This document shows, piece by piece, positions 31,898 to 41,205 of a stretch of 53,531 nt of DNA. The notes under the pieces were generated by a model, which saw only the letters and a program-made list of their open reading frames with translations, made no database searches and had not been told where the DNA came from. Position 1 is the first letter of the stretch. Each line of letters opens with the position of its first letter. Both the position numbers and the translations under genes were made by a program. This DNA comes from Streptomyces antioxidans (lineage in GTDB: Bacteria > Actinomycetota > Actinomycetes > Streptomycetales > Streptomycetaceae), in contig NZ_LAKD02000014.1 in the NCBI RefSeq assembly GCF_000968685.2, forward strand, positions 1 to 53,531, in the 5' to 3' direction.

Positions 31898-33004
31898 ATG
31901 AACAACAGCGTGGACGTCGTGGTCATCGGTGCCGGACAGGCGGGGTTGTCCGGGGCCTATCACCTGAGGCGGGCCGGGTACGAGCCCGGGACCGGCTTCG
32001 TGGTGCTTGACCACGCGCCCGCGCCCGGCGGGGCGTGGCAGTTCCGGTGGCCCTCGCTGACGTACGGCAAGGTGCACGGGATGTACGACCTGCCCGGCAT
32101 GCGGCTGACCAGCGACGACGCGGATCCCGAGCGGCCCTCGTCCGAGGTCATCCCGGCCTACTTCGCACGCTACGAGCGCGCCTTCGACCTGCGGGTGGTG
32201 CGCCCTGCGCACGTCGGCGCCGTACGGGACGGGGACAGCCGTCGACTGCTGGTCGAGACCTCGGCCGGGACCTGGGCCGCGCGGGCGCTGATCAACGCGA
32301 CCGGGACCTGGGACCGGCCGTTCTGGCCGCGCTACCCGGGGCAGGAGACGTTCCGGGGGCGGCAGCTGCACACCGCGCGGTACCCGGGGCCCGAGGCGTT
32401 CGCCGGGCGGCGGGTGATCGTCGTCGGGGGCGGCACGTCCGGGGTGCAGCATCTGCTGGAAGTCGCGGAGGTGGCGGCGGAGACGACTTGGGTCACCCGC
32501 CGCCCACCGGTCTTCCGCACCGGGCCGTTCGGCCAGGACCAGGGCCGCGCCGCCGTCGCGCTGGTCGAGGAGCGGGTGCGGCGGGGGCTGCCGCCGCAGA
32601 GCGTGGTGTCGGTGACCGGGCTGCCCATGACGGAGGCGATGGAGCGGGCCAGGGAGAGGGGGATACTCGACCGGCTGCCGATGTTCGAGCGGATCACCCC
32701 GGACGGGGTGACCTGGGCGGACGGGCGCCACGTGGAGGCGGACACCATCCTCTGGGCCACCGGTTTCCGCGCCGCGATCGACCATCTCGCCCCGCTGCGG
32801 CTGCGTGAGCGGGGTGGCGGGATCGCCGTCGAGGGGACCCGGGCGGTCCGTGATCCCCGGGTGCATCTGGTCGGCTACGGGCCGTCGGCCAGTACGGTCG
32901 GCGCCAACCGGGCGGGCCGGGCGGCCGTACACGAGATCCGGGCGCTGCTGGACGCCGACCCGCATCCGGCGTGGTCAGCGGAGAAGGCCGCCGTCGGGCG
33001 GTGA
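31898..33004 (+). CDS. Flavin-dependent monooxygenase (FMO-like)
   Basis: This 368-residue protein has an FAD motif VVIGAGQAGLSG (about 8-19), an NADPH motif VIVVGGGTSGVQH (about 175) and the late ATGF motif (ILWATGFRAAIDHL). These define the FMO/CzcO-like class that oxygenates N- or S-containing or carbonyl substrates. ATG 31898 follows GGGGAGAG. Substrate unknown. Its last 30 bp overlap the convergent LacI gene end. Confidence 0.88.
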   Translation: MNNSVDVVVIGAGQAGLSGAYHLRRAGYEPGTGFVVLDHAPAPGGAWQFRWPSLTYGKVHGMYDLPGMRLTSDDADPERPSSEVIPAYFARYERAFDLRVVRPAHVGAVRDGDSRRLLVETSAGTWAARALINATGTWDRPFWPRYPGQETFRGRQLHTARYPGPEAFAGRRVIVVGGGTSGVQHLLEVAEVAAETTWVTRRPPVFRTGPFGQDQGRAAVALVEERVRRGLPPQSVVSVTGLPMTEAMERARERGILDRLPMFERITPDGVTWADGRHVEADTILWATGFRAAIDHLAPLRLRERGGGIAVEGTRAVRDPRVHLVGYGPSASTVGANRAGRAAVHEIRALLDADPHPAWSAEKAAVGR

Positions 33005-34063
33005 CGGGGTGCGGGGCGGGCCGGTGCTCCCCCGGACCACGAGGGTGGGGTCGAGGACGATGTCACGGTCGGCGGTGCGCCCCTCGTCGAGCCGTTCCGC
33101 GGCGGCCCGGACGGCGAGCTCGGCCGCCTCGGCGGCCTCCTGGCGTACGGAGGTCAGGTCGATGAAGGACAGCCGGGCGAGCTGGCTGTCGTCGTAGCCG
33201 ACGATGGACACGTCGTCGGGCACCCTGAGGCCCGCGCGCAGCAGCGCGCCGAGCAGACCGTGCGCACAGCGGTCGTTCCCGGCGATGACCGCGGTGGGCA
33301 GCTGGGCGGGGGCCCGCGCGAGCAGGGCCCGGGCCACCCGGGCGCCGGATTCCTCGGTGTAGTCGCCGGGGTGCACCCGGATGTGGTCGGCGAGCCCGTG
33401 GCGGCGCATGGCGGCGCGGTAGCCGCGTCGCCTCTCGGTGGCGCCGGGCATGCGACCGCCGTCGATGTGCGCGATGGCGCGGTGCCCCAAGGCCACGAGG
33501 TGGTCGACGGCCTGGCGTATCCCCTTGCGCTCCGCGGTCCGTACGACGTCCACACCGGCGGCCCTGGTACGCGGGTTGATCTCCACGATGGGCGTCCGGC
33601 CGACACCCGTGGTCAGGTGCTCCCAACTGGACGTGGCGCCAATGGTGATGACGGCTTCACTGCGCAGTCCGAGCAGTTCCTCCATCGACTGGCGCTCACC
33701 GCGGGTGGCGACCATGGCGTTGAGCACGAGGGTGTAGCCGTGCTTCCGGGCGGCGGGGTACAGCGCCTCGACGACGCCCACGTCGAACGGGTGGCGCATG
33801 GTGAACAGCACACCCAGCTGCCGGCTCCGGGTGCGCCGCAGCAACTGGGCGGCGGTGTCGGGACGGTAGCCAAGTTCCTCGGCGGCCTGGAACACCCGTC
33901 GGCGGGTGTCGGCGCTCGCCCCGGGTTGGTTGCGGAACACCAGTGACACCAGGGCCTGGGAGACCCCGACCCGCGCGGCGACATCGGACATGGTCGGCCG
34001 TTTGCGGCGCCCCGCCGAGGTTCCCGGCCCGCCCGAGGCGCCCGCTCCCCCTGGATCCCCCAT
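32975..34063 (-). CDS. LacI-family regulator (of the adjacent sugar transporter)
   Basis: The LacI helix-turn-helix PTMSDVAARVGVSQALVSLVF is at about 14-34, followed by the hinge and a periplasmic-binding-like effector domain. ATG 34063 has an ideal AGGAGG site; ATG 34096 upstream has none. It is divergent from the MFS sugar transporter, with a perfect 9-bp inverted repeat between them that is the obvious operator. The effector is presumably the transported sugar, not identified. Confidence 0.93.
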   Translation of the reverse strand: MGDPGGAGASGGPGTSAGRRKRPTMSDVAARVGVSQALVSLVFRNQPGASADTRRRVFQAAEELGYRPDTAAQLLRRTRSRQLGVLFTMRHPFDVGVVEALYPAARKHGYTLVLNAMVATRGERQSMEELLGLRSEAVITIGATSSWEHLTTGVGRTPIVEINPRTRAAGVDVVRTAERKGIRQAVDHLVALGHRAIAHIDGGRMPGATERRRGYRAAMRRHGLADHIRVHPGDYTEESGARVARALLARAPAQLPTAVIAGNDRCAHGLLGALLRAGLRVPDDVSIVGYDDSQLARLSFIDLTSVRQEAAEAAELAVRAAAERLDEGRTADRDIVLDPTLVVRGSTGPPRTPSPPDGGLLR

Positions 34064-34115
34064 CCCGCTGCCTCCTCGCGCTTCATGTCTTGACATGCGT
34101 CACACGCCGCTCCCA

Positions 34116-34140
34116 TAGTACGTAGCGCTTGTACGTACTA
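34116..34140. promoter_or_regulatory. Inverted repeat TAGTACGTA-N7-TACGTACTA, probable LacI operator
   Basis: Perfect 9-bp arms (34116-34124 and 34132-34140) lie in the 141-bp gap between the divergent LacI regulator and MFS transporter genes. The position fits repression of both. Confidence 0.75.
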
Positions 34141-34204
34141 GTTGTACTGACAAGCAGACAAAGGCCACCGGCCTGATGACCGACGGCGTCGGAGCGCACT
34201 AGCC

Positions 34205-35623
34205 ATGACCGGAACCCCCTCCCACCCGACATCCACCGAACTGCCCGCGGACACCAAGGGCCCGCACTCCCGACGGCTCGGGCTGGTCGCCGTCATCGTG
34301 ACCTTCGGCGGGCTGCTGTTCGGCTATGACACCGGCGTCGTCAACGGCGCCCTCGACCCGCTCACCGACGACCTCGGTCTCACCGCGTTCACCGAGGGAA
34401 TCGTGGTCAGCAACCTGGTCTTCGGGGCCGCCTTCGGCGCCATGATCGGCGGGGTGCTGTCCGACCGGCACGGCCGCCGCCACAACATTCTGCTGCTGTC
34501 CCTGGTGTTCATGATCGGCACCCTGGGCTGTGTGCTGTCGCCGAGCTGGCAGGTGCTCGCCCTCTTCCGCTTCGTCCTCGGCCTCGCCGTGGGCGGCGCC
34601 TCGGCGACGGTCCCGGTCTATCTGGCCGAGATCGCCCCGGTCGAACGCCGCGGCTCCATCGTCACCCGCAACGAGGTGATGATCGTGACCGGCCAGTTCG
34701 CCGCGTTCGTCATCAACGCGTTCATCTTCAACCTCTGGGGCGAGACCGACGGCATCTGGCGGCTGATGCTCCTGGTCGCCATCCTCCCGGCGATCGGGCT
34801 GTTCCTCGGCATGCTGCGGCTGCCGGAGAGCCCGCGCTGGCTGGTCTCCCAGGGCCGTGACGAGGAGGCGCTGGCGGTGCTGTCCCAGGTGCGCACCCCC
34901 GAGCGGGCCCAGGCGGAGATGGCCGAGGTCCACCGGCTCGCCGAGGAGGAGCGGATCGCCAAGACCGCGGGCCGGGTGGACCTCGGGGTGCGCTGGGTGC
35001 GGCTGCTCATCCTGATCGGCGCGGGCCTCGGCATCTGCCAGCAGTTCACCGGCATCAACTCCGTCATGTACTACGGCACGCAGCTGCTCGGCGACGCCGG
35101 GTTCTCGGGGAACTCCGCCATCATCGCCAACACCCTCAACGGCGCCTTCAGCGTCATCGGCATCGCGGTGGGCGTATCGGTCATCAACAAGCTCAAGCGG
35201 CGCACCATGCTGCTCGGCGGGTTCGCCCTGACCACCACGTTCCACCTGCTGGTCGGGCTCTCCGCGATGCTGCTGCCCGAGGGCGGGGCGAAGGCGTGGT
35301 TCATCCTGGTGTTCGTCGTGCTCTTCGTCTTCTCCATGCAGGCCACCATCGGTCCGCTGGTGTGGCTGATCCTCTCCGAGATGTTCCCGCTGAAGATCCG
35401 CAGCCTGGCCATCGGGATCAGCATCTTCGTGCTGTGGATGGCGAACGCCCTGGTAGCCCTCGGCTTCCCGCCCGTCGTGAAGGCGCTGGGGATCTCGAAC
35501 ACCTTCCTCGCCTTCGCCGCCTTCGGCGTGCTGGCCATCGCCTTCATCGCGACCTGTGTACCCGAGACCAAGGGCCGCTCGCTGGAAGAGCTGGAGGACG
35601 ACTTCCGTGCCCGCTACTCCTGA
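34205..35623 (+). CDS. MFS sugar transporter (sugar porter family)
   Basis: This 472-residue protein has twelve hydrophobic segments and the sugar-porter signatures: GYDTGVVNGAL in TM1, DRHGRRHN after TM2, PESPRWLVSQGRDEEA before the central loop, QQFTGINSVMYYG in TM7, and the C-terminal PETKGRSLEELE. Such proteins import hexoses or pentoses with H+. Specificity cannot be read from sequence. It is divergently paired with a LacI regulator and followed by a short universal stress protein. Confidence 0.94.
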   Translation: MTGTPSHPTSTELPADTKGPHSRRLGLVAVIVTFGGLLFGYDTGVVNGALDPLTDDLGLTAFTEGIVVSNLVFGAAFGAMIGGVLSDRHGRRHNILLLSLVFMIGTLGCVLSPSWQVLALFRFVLGLAVGGASATVPVYLAEIAPVERRGSIVTRNEVMIVTGQFAAFVINAFIFNLWGETDGIWRLMLLVAILPAIGLFLGMLRLPESPRWLVSQGRDEEALAVLSQVRTPERAQAEMAEVHRLAEEERIAKTAGRVDLGVRWVRLLILIGAGLGICQQFTGINSVMYYGTQLLGDAGFSGNSAIIANTLNGAFSVIGIAVGVSVINKLKRRTMLLGGFALTTTFHLLVGLSAMLLPEGGAKAWFILVFVVLFVFSMQATIGPLVWLILSEMFPLKIRSLAIGISIFVLWMANALVALGFPPVVKALGISNTFLAFAAFGVLAIAFIATCVPETKGRSLEELEDDFRARYS

Positions 35624-35690
35624 TCCGATCCGGTCCGGCAGATTCCTGACCCGGTCCGCTCCGGTAGATGACCCGATCCGCTCCGGAAGA
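35621..35690. repeat. 22-bp repeats (x3) over the MFS stop codon
   Basis: Units at 35621-35642, 35647-35668 and 35669-35690 follow tgacccgatccgctccggaa with small changes; four bases separate the first two. The first unit begins with the TGA stop of the transporter gene. Confidence 0.88.
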
Positions 35691-35704
35691 AGGGCTCCCG
35701 CACC

Positions 35705-36064
35705 ATGACCGTCATCACCGCCGTCGCCGAGGGCCGCGAGGGAGACCACGCGCTGGCCGCGGGAATCGCCGAGGCCCGGCTGCTGGGCACCGATCTGGTA
35801 CTGGTCAACTTGCGTCTGTCGTCGCTGGACCGCTCCGGGGTGCCCGGGGACCCGGAGACCACGGTCGTCGAGCGCAGCGGTCCGGGTGACCGCGACCCCG
35901 TGGACGCCGTGCTGGACGAGATCGGGGCCAGGCCCGGCGTCGACCGGCTGGTCATCGGCCTCCGTCGGCGCTCGCCGGTGGGGAAGGCGCTGCTGGGGAG
36001 TGTGAGCCAGCGGCTGCTGCTGGAGAGCCCGGTGCCCGTCGTGGCGGTCAAGCCCCCGGCCTGA
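35705..36064 (+). CDS. Universal stress protein family (short)
   Basis: The 119-residue product has the UspA core order: a first strand TVITAVAEG, a middle helix-strand unit VDRLVIGLRRRSPVGKALLGSVSQRLL and a final strand VPVVAVKPP. The ATP-binding pattern G-x2-G-x9-G is only partly kept (GLRRRSPVGKALLG). It probably lies in one transcript with the MFS gene. Role unknown. Confidence 0.8.
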   Translation: MTVITAVAEGREGDHALAAGIAEARLLGTDLVLVNLRLSSLDRSGVPGDPETTVVERSGPGDRDPVDAVLDEIGARPGVDRLVIGLRRRSPVGKALLGSVSQRLLLESPVPVVAVKPPA

Positions 36065-36125
36065 CCGCGTGGTCAAACCCTCCGATCCGGCGTACGTCGT
36101 CAGGCGCCCGGCGTGACCCCCGTGG

Positions 36126-37145
36126 TCACATCCCCGGCCTGGACGCGAACGTCGAGTCCCGCACCACCAGTTCCGGCTGCAGCACGATCCGCCGGTGCTG
36201 GTGGATGTCCGCCTCGTCGCCCGTCTCCTCGATCAGCAGCTCGGCCGCCGTACGCCCCATCCGGAACGCGGGCTGGCGCACCGACGTCAGCGGTACGGCA
36301 GCCGCCGCCGCGAACTCGATGTCGTCGTACCCCACCAGCGCCACCTCCGCCGGCACCGACACCCCGGCCGCGAAGAGTGCCTGCAGCACCCCCAGCGCCA
36401 GCAGGTCATTGGCGCAGAACACCGCCGTCGGCCGGGGTGAGATGCCGAGCAGCCGGGCGCCCGCGTCGCGGCCCGAGGCCACGTCCAACCGCTCGGCCTC
36501 GATGTGCACCACCGCCTCCTCCGCCAGCCCCTCCTCCGCGAACGCGCCGAGCAGCCCGGTGCGCCGGTCCTGGCACTGCGGGAGCACCATCGGGCCGCTG
36601 ACGTAGACCGCGGAGCGGTGCCCCTGGGCGATCAGATGGCGCCCGGCGAGCGCACCGCCCTCGATGTCGTCGACCGACACCGAGCAGCCGTCGGCGCTGG
36701 GCACCTCGCGGTCCACGAAGACGAACGGGATGTCATGGCGCCGGAAACCCTCCAGGTTGCCGCCGGTGACATCGGCCGGGGTGACGAGCACTCCGCGCAC
36801 CCGGTGCTCGGCGAAGAGCCCGAGGTAGTCGGCCTCCTCCTCCGGGCTCTGCGCACTGTTGCACACCATCACCCCAAGGCCCACCTCCCGCGCCGCGCGC
36901 TCGGCACCGCTCGCCACGTCCACGAAGAACGGGTTCGCCATGTCCAGCACCAGCAGCGAGATGATCCGGCTGCGCCCCGCACGCAGCTGCCGCGCCGACT
37001 CCTGGCGTACGTAGCCCAGGCGCTCGATCACGGCCTGTACCCGGTCGCGGGTGGCCTCGGCGACCATCTCGGGCCGGTTGATCACGTTCGAGACGGTGCC
37101 GACCGACACTCCCGCCTGCCGCGCGACGTCCTTGATCCCCACCAT
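36126..37145 (-). CDS. LacI-family regulator, copy 1
   Basis: This 339-residue regulator has helix-turn-helix VGIKDVARQAGVSVGTVSNV, the hinge ESARQLRAGRSRIISLLV and a sugar-binding-type effector domain. It is closely related to the next gene upstream (copy 2), with identical stretches over much of the effector core. It ends the rhamnose operon. Either copy could bind the TTGAATCGTTTCA-like operators; the effector is probably a rhamnose-pathway intermediate, which is inferred from context. ATG 37145 begins the conserved DNA-binding domain. Confidence 0.92.
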   Translation of the reverse strand: MVGIKDVARQAGVSVGTVSNVINRPEMVAEATRDRVQAVIERLGYVRQESARQLRAGRSRIISLLVLDMANPFFVDVASGAERAAREVGLGVMVCNSAQSPEEEADYLGLFAEHRVRGVLVTPADVTGGNLEGFRRHDIPFVFVDREVPSADGCSVSVDDIEGGALAGRHLIAQGHRSAVYVSGPMVLPQCQDRRTGLLGAFAEEGLAEEAVVHIEAERLDVASGRDAGARLLGISPRPTAVFCANDLLALGVLQALFAAGVSVPAEVALVGYDDIEFAAAAAVPLTSVRQPAFRMGRTAAELLIEETGDEADIHQHRRIVLQPELVVRDSTFASRPGM

Positions 37146-37282
37146 GCGTCCCACGACCCGGGCCTCCGCCTTCCCGCGACCCACCGCGGTCGCGGGAACA
37201 TCGTAGTGCGCTGTTCGGCGGGCCGGGCGGGACCGGGCCGCCGCATGGGCACTGGGACCGACGCGGGGTGGCGGACCCCCGC

Positions 37283-38296
37283 TCAGCCCCGGGCGCGTAC
37301 CAGGCTCGAACCGCGGACCACGAGCTCGGGCTGGAGGACGATCCGCTGGTGGCGGTGGTCCCCGGCCCGCTCTCCCGTCTCCTCGATCAGCAACTCGGCC
37401 GCCGTACGACCCATCCGGAACGCGGGCTGGCGCACCGACGTCAGCGGTACGGCAGCCGCCGCCGCGAACTCGATGTCGTCGTACCCCACCAGCGCCACCT
37501 CCCCCGGCACCGACACCCCGGCCCCGTACAGCGCCTGCAGCACCCCCAGCGCCAGCAGGTCATTGGCGCAGAACACCGCCGTCGGGCGCGGGGACATGCC
37601 CAGCAGCCGGGCGCCCGCGTCCCGGCCGCAGTTCACATCCAGCCGGTCCACCTCGACGTGGCGCAGCGCGGACTCACCGAGCCCCCGCTCGCGCAGGGCG
37701 CGCAACACGCCCTCGCGGCGGTCGCGGCACTGGGCCAGCCGCATCGGCCCGCTCACATAGGCGACGCCGCGATGGCCCAGGCCCAGCAGGTGGCGGGCGG
37801 CGAGCTCACCGCCGGTGACGTCGTCGACCGACACCGAACACCCCTCGGCGCTGGGCAGCACCCGGTCCACCAGGACGAACGGGATGGGCTGCCGCCGGAA
37901 GGAGGCGAGGTTGCGCCCGGTCATATCGGCCGGGGTCATCAGCACCCCGCGCACCCGCTGCTCGGCGAAGAGCCCGAGGTAGTCGGCCTCCTCCTCCGGG
38001 CTCTGCGCACTGTTGCACACCATCACCCCAAGGCCCGCCTCCCGCGCCGCGCGCTCCGCGCCGCGCGCCACGTCCACGAAGAACGGGTTCGCCATGTCCA
38101 GCACCAGCAGCGAGATGATCCGGCTGCGCCCCGCACGCAGCTGCCGCGCCGACTCCTGGCGTACGTAGCCCAGGCGTTGGATGGTGGACAGCACCCGGGC
38201 CCGGGTCTCCTCGGACACCGAGTCCGGGCGGTTGATGACGTTGGAGACCGTGCCGACCGAGACCCCGGCCTGGCGCGCCACCTCCTTGATGCCCAC
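37283..38296 (-). CDS. LacI-family regulator, copy 2
   Basis: This 337-residue paralogue of the neighbouring LacI protein begins at GTG 38296, where GIKEVARQAGVSVGTVSNVI starts. Its ribosome site (GAGGA) overlaps the stop of the isomerase-like gene, so translation is coupled. Nearly all differences from copy 1 lie in the effector-pocket regions (for example PADMTGRNLASFRRQPIPFV against PADVTGGNLEGFRRHDIPFV), while the hinge and C-terminal core are the same. This suggests the two sense different ligands while recognising similar DNA. Confidence 0.92.
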   Translation of the reverse strand: MGIKEVARQAGVSVGTVSNVINRPDSVSEETRARVLSTIQRLGYVRQESARQLRAGRSRIISLLVLDMANPFFVDVARGAERAAREAGLGVMVCNSAQSPEEEADYLGLFAEQRVRGVLMTPADMTGRNLASFRRQPIPFVLVDRVLPSAEGCSVSVDDVTGGELAARHLLGLGHRGVAYVSGPMRLAQCRDRREGVLRALRERGLGESALRHVEVDRLDVNCGRDAGARLLGMSPRPTAVFCANDLLALGVLQALYGAGVSVPGEVALVGYDDIEFAAAAAVPLTSVRQPAFRMGRTAAELLIEETGERAGDHRHQRIVLQPELVVRGSSLVRARG

Positions 38297-38307
38297 GCCG
38301 TGAGTCC

Positions 38308-39732
38308 TCAAGCGGCGACTTCCACCAGGTCCAGGCCGGTGAGATCGGCCAGTGCCCGCAGTTGGGGCAGCAGCGATCCGGTGGCGAGCGCCCAGTGGTG
38401 GCCGACGCCACTGGCGCTCCAGGCGTCCGTCCACTCACCGGGGTCGACCCCGAAGTCCACGCGCGACGTGGTGTTGCCGATCCGCAGCAGGGGTCCGCCC
38501 ACCACCTCGCCCTCGGCGGCCACCAGCCGGTAGCGGCCGTCCCGGGTCTGGCCGAGGCCGACGAGGGTCACCGGGCCGTGCCGCACGTCGAATTCGACCG
38601 ACACGCCCCAGCCGCGCTTGCCGTGGTACACGCCGAGGCCGCGCAGCAGGGGCCGGCGCTCGCTGATCGCGAGGTGGCCGGGTCCGTCATGGCCCATCTC
38701 CACCACGCCGTCGCGGAAGTTGAGGGCCTGGAGTTCCGTGAAGGAACCGCCCGCGCCGAGCCGGTCACAGATCAGCATGGCCAGCGAGGTGCGCAGCTCG
38801 TATTCGCCGGCCGCGGGGACGCCGCGGGCGGTGAGCAGCGAGGCACCGAGGATCATGCCCGCGCCGAGCTTCTCGTGGATCTCACCGCCGAGTCCGCGGT
38901 GGTAGTAGGCGAGCGAGTCGAGGTCGAAGTCGGCGACGAGGCGGTCGAGGCCGACGGAGACCCGTGCGGCCCAGGCCAGGTCCTCGGGGACGACGGAGTC
39001 GGCCAGCTCGAAGACCTCGCGGGTCTCCGCCAGTTTGGCCTCCACCTCGTCGTCCCCGGCCTTGTCGACCCGGGTCCGCAGATCGTCGAACTCCAGCACC
39101 TCGACATGGCCGCCGAGGCTGGCGGGGACCATGGTGAGGTCGGTGGAGACGTCGTACATTCCCGGGTAGAGGTGGCCCATCAGCCCGTGCCGGCCCTCCC
39201 GCAGCACGGACCGCACGCCGGCGGCCCGGATCCACTGCCCGATCCGGGCCCAGGCACGCTCGTCCTCCAGGTAGCCGGAGACGGAGCGGAACGGGATCCC
39301 GGTCCGCTCGAAGGCATTGGCCATCTCGGGCAGCGGGCAGGCACCGCAGTAGGCGAGCCAGGCACCGGTGTCGAAGGACTCGTGGTCCATGGACTCGGTG
39401 GGCTGGAGGTTGATCAGCAGCACCGGGGCACCGCCGCGCCGGGCGATGGGCACCAGCATGGTGGCGGTCATGTAGGTGGTGAGGAAGCCGACGATGAGAT
39501 CACAGTCGGCGGCGCGCAGCTTCCCGGCGGCCACGGAGCCCTCCTCGGCGTCCGAGATGAAGCCCACGTCGACGACATCGGCGTCGAACATCCGCATCCG
39601 TTCGGCCACCCGGGCGGCCGAGTGCCGCAACTGAGGCAGCAGCTCCGGGAATTGGGGCCAGTACGCGCCGAGTCCGCCCGCGACGAGTCCGATCCGTGGC
39701 TTCCGGGAGACAGCGGGAATGCGTGCGCTCAT
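38308..39732 (-). CDS. L-fucose/L-arabinose isomerase-like protein
   Basis: This 474-residue protein shows the fold pattern of the fucose/arabinose isomerase superfamily: IGLVAGGLGAYWPQFPELL, CDLIVGFLTTYMTATMLVPI, LLINLQPTESMDHESF, then a C-terminal barrel-like part with VGHHWALATG. Candidate Mn ligands are Glu ~290-310 and His in GVGHHW, as in AraA/FucI. ATG 39732 has an AAGGAACGG site. Within a rhamnose operon it may isomerise a second deoxy- or pentose sugar released from the same polymer; it is not RhaI, which is encoded at 50080-51240. Confidence 0.87.
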   Translation of the reverse strand: MSARIPAVSRKPRIGLVAGGLGAYWPQFPELLPQLRHSAARVAERMRMFDADVVDVGFISDAEEGSVAAGKLRAADCDLIVGFLTTYMTATMLVPIARRGGAPVLLINLQPTESMDHESFDTGAWLAYCGACPLPEMANAFERTGIPFRSVSGYLEDERAWARIGQWIRAAGVRSVLREGRHGLMGHLYPGMYDVSTDLTMVPASLGGHVEVLEFDDLRTRVDKAGDDEVEAKLAETREVFELADSVVPEDLAWAARVSVGLDRLVADFDLDSLAYYHRGLGGEIHEKLGAGMILGASLLTARGVPAAGEYELRTSLAMLICDRLGAGGSFTELQALNFRDGVVEMGHDGPGHLAISERRPLLRGLGVYHGKRGWGVSVEFDVRHGPVTLVGLGQTRDGRYRLVAAEGEVVGGPLLRIGNTTSRVDFGVDPGEWTDAWSASGVGHHWALATGSLLPQLRALADLTGLDLVEVAA

Positions 39733-39752
39733 ACCGTTCCGTTCCTTTGGCA

Positions 39753-41192
39753 TCAGGAGGGGAGCCTGAAGTCGATGACGTGCAGGGCCGAGGGGGTGGT
39801 GCCGCTCGACTTCCGCTGGTACATGAACGACAGCACACCGTCCTGGGCGAGGCGGGTGTCGTCCACGACGACCTCGCCGAAGGCGTCCAGCCCGCTGCCG
39901 TCGAAGAGGGTCTTCCAGTCGGTGTATCCGGACGCGCTGGAGGCGGCGACGATGCGGCCGTACGGCATGACGGCATAGGCGTTGTCGTATCTGTCGAAGG
40001 CCAGATGGGTGCGCTGGCTGGAGTTGAGCGCTTCCGGGATCTCGGTCTTCCGCCAGGTGCCCGCGGCGTTCTCGAAGAGGTGGAAGGTGCGGCCGCTCCT
40101 GGTGCGGTCGGCCACGTAGTCGGTGGTGCACTGGCCGAAGCGGCCGGGGACGTAGCTGATGAGGGCGTGCGGGCGCCCGGCGGAGTCGGTGGCCTGGCTC
40201 TCCTGGTTCATCAGCGAGTGGTCGGGGTTCAGCGGGTCGACGACCGTGCCGGGGTCGCTCACGGTCACCTGGTCGGCGCCGCCGGTGGTGCCGACGACCG
40301 TGCCCGCCGCGTTGCGCCAGGTGCGGCCGCGGTCGGAGCTGTGGACGTAGCCGGTGTCGTGGTTGGTGAGGCCACCGGCGTCGCACATCACCGCGTTGTT
40401 CTGCTCGCGCCAGGTGTAGAAGGCGTGCAGGCGGCCGTCCGGGCCGTAGTCGATGCCGTGCAGATACATGTTGCGGGCGGTGCTGGAGCCGTGCCCGCTG
40501 GTGTACGTACCGGTGGACGCGGACCACTCGCCGAGGTTGGTCCACTTGGTGCCGTCGTACTCGGCCAGCGCGTTGCGGCCGTTCCCGGAGACACCGGCCC
40601 GGTAGCTGAGCTGAAGGCGGCCCTCCGGGGTCGCCACGAACTGCGGGTAGGTGAACTGGGAGGTGAGCGCGAGCCCGTCCAGAGTGGTCTGCACGGCGCC
40701 GAACCGCGTGCTGTCCCAGGGGTGTCCCGCGGGGTCGTCCACCAGCCCGGCCACCGACTTCACGTAGAAGAAGCCGCTGCTGTGCGAGTCCATGTTGAGG
40801 TGCAGCCGGCCGTCGACGCGTGAGACCCCCATGGAGATCACGTTGTGCGAGTCGTCTGCGGTGAGCTTGTGCGGCAGCCGCACGGTCTGCCAGGCCGTCT
40901 GGTTCAGCGCACGGCGCCCGATGACGGCGGTGCGGTCACCGGTGTACCAGGCGGCGTACTGGTAGCCCCGGTACGTCAGCAGCCCGTTCTTCTGGAACGC
41001 GTTGTTGTTGACCAGGCCGTTGTACGACTCGAAGTAGACGGCCCGGGAATCGAGCCGGGTGTCGGCGATCTCGCTGACCGCAGGGGCGGGGGCGCTCGGG
41101 GCCACGGCGGTCGCGCTCTCGGCGGGGACGGCGGCGGGGACGGCAGCGGTGAGCAGTGCGGTGGCCAGCACCGCGGCGGCCAGTGGTCTCAT
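39753..41192 (-). CDS. Secreted BNR-repeat protein, possible polysaccharide lyase
   Basis: This 479-residue protein has a cleavable signal peptide (about 1-28, Ala/Val-rich). The mature part has repeated beta-propeller blades with Asp-box-like elements (for example VHSSDRGRTWRNA) and the block TYPQFVATPEGRLQLSYRAG, typical of the BNR_4 group. That group includes lyases of PL24/PL25-type acting on rhamnose-containing ulvan. In a rhamnose operon a lyase or hydrolase on a rhamnose-rich polysaccharide is a sensible guess, but catalytic residues cannot be confirmed by eye. Confidence 0.85.
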   Translation of the reverse strand: MRPLAAAVLATALLTAAVPAAVPAESATAVAPSAPAPAVSEIADTRLDSRAVYFESYNGLVNNNAFQKNGLLTYRGYQYAAWYTGDRTAVIGRRALNQTAWQTVRLPHKLTADDSHNVISMGVSRVDGRLHLNMDSHSSGFFYVKSVAGLVDDPAGHPWDSTRFGAVQTTLDGLALTSQFTYPQFVATPEGRLQLSYRAGVSGNGRNALAEYDGTKWTNLGEWSASTGTYTSGHGSSTARNMYLHGIDYGPDGRLHAFYTWREQNNAVMCDAGGLTNHDTGYVHSSDRGRTWRNAAGTVVGTTGGADQVTVSDPGTVVDPLNPDHSLMNQESQATDSAGRPHALISYVPGRFGQCTTDYVADRTRSGRTFHLFENAAGTWRKTEIPEALNSSQRTHLAFDRYDNAYAVMPYGRIVAASSASGYTDWKTLFDGSGLDAFGEVVVDDTRLAQDGVLSFMYQRKSSGTTPSALHVIDFRLPS

Positions 41193-41205
41193 GTCCGGCT
41201 GTCTC

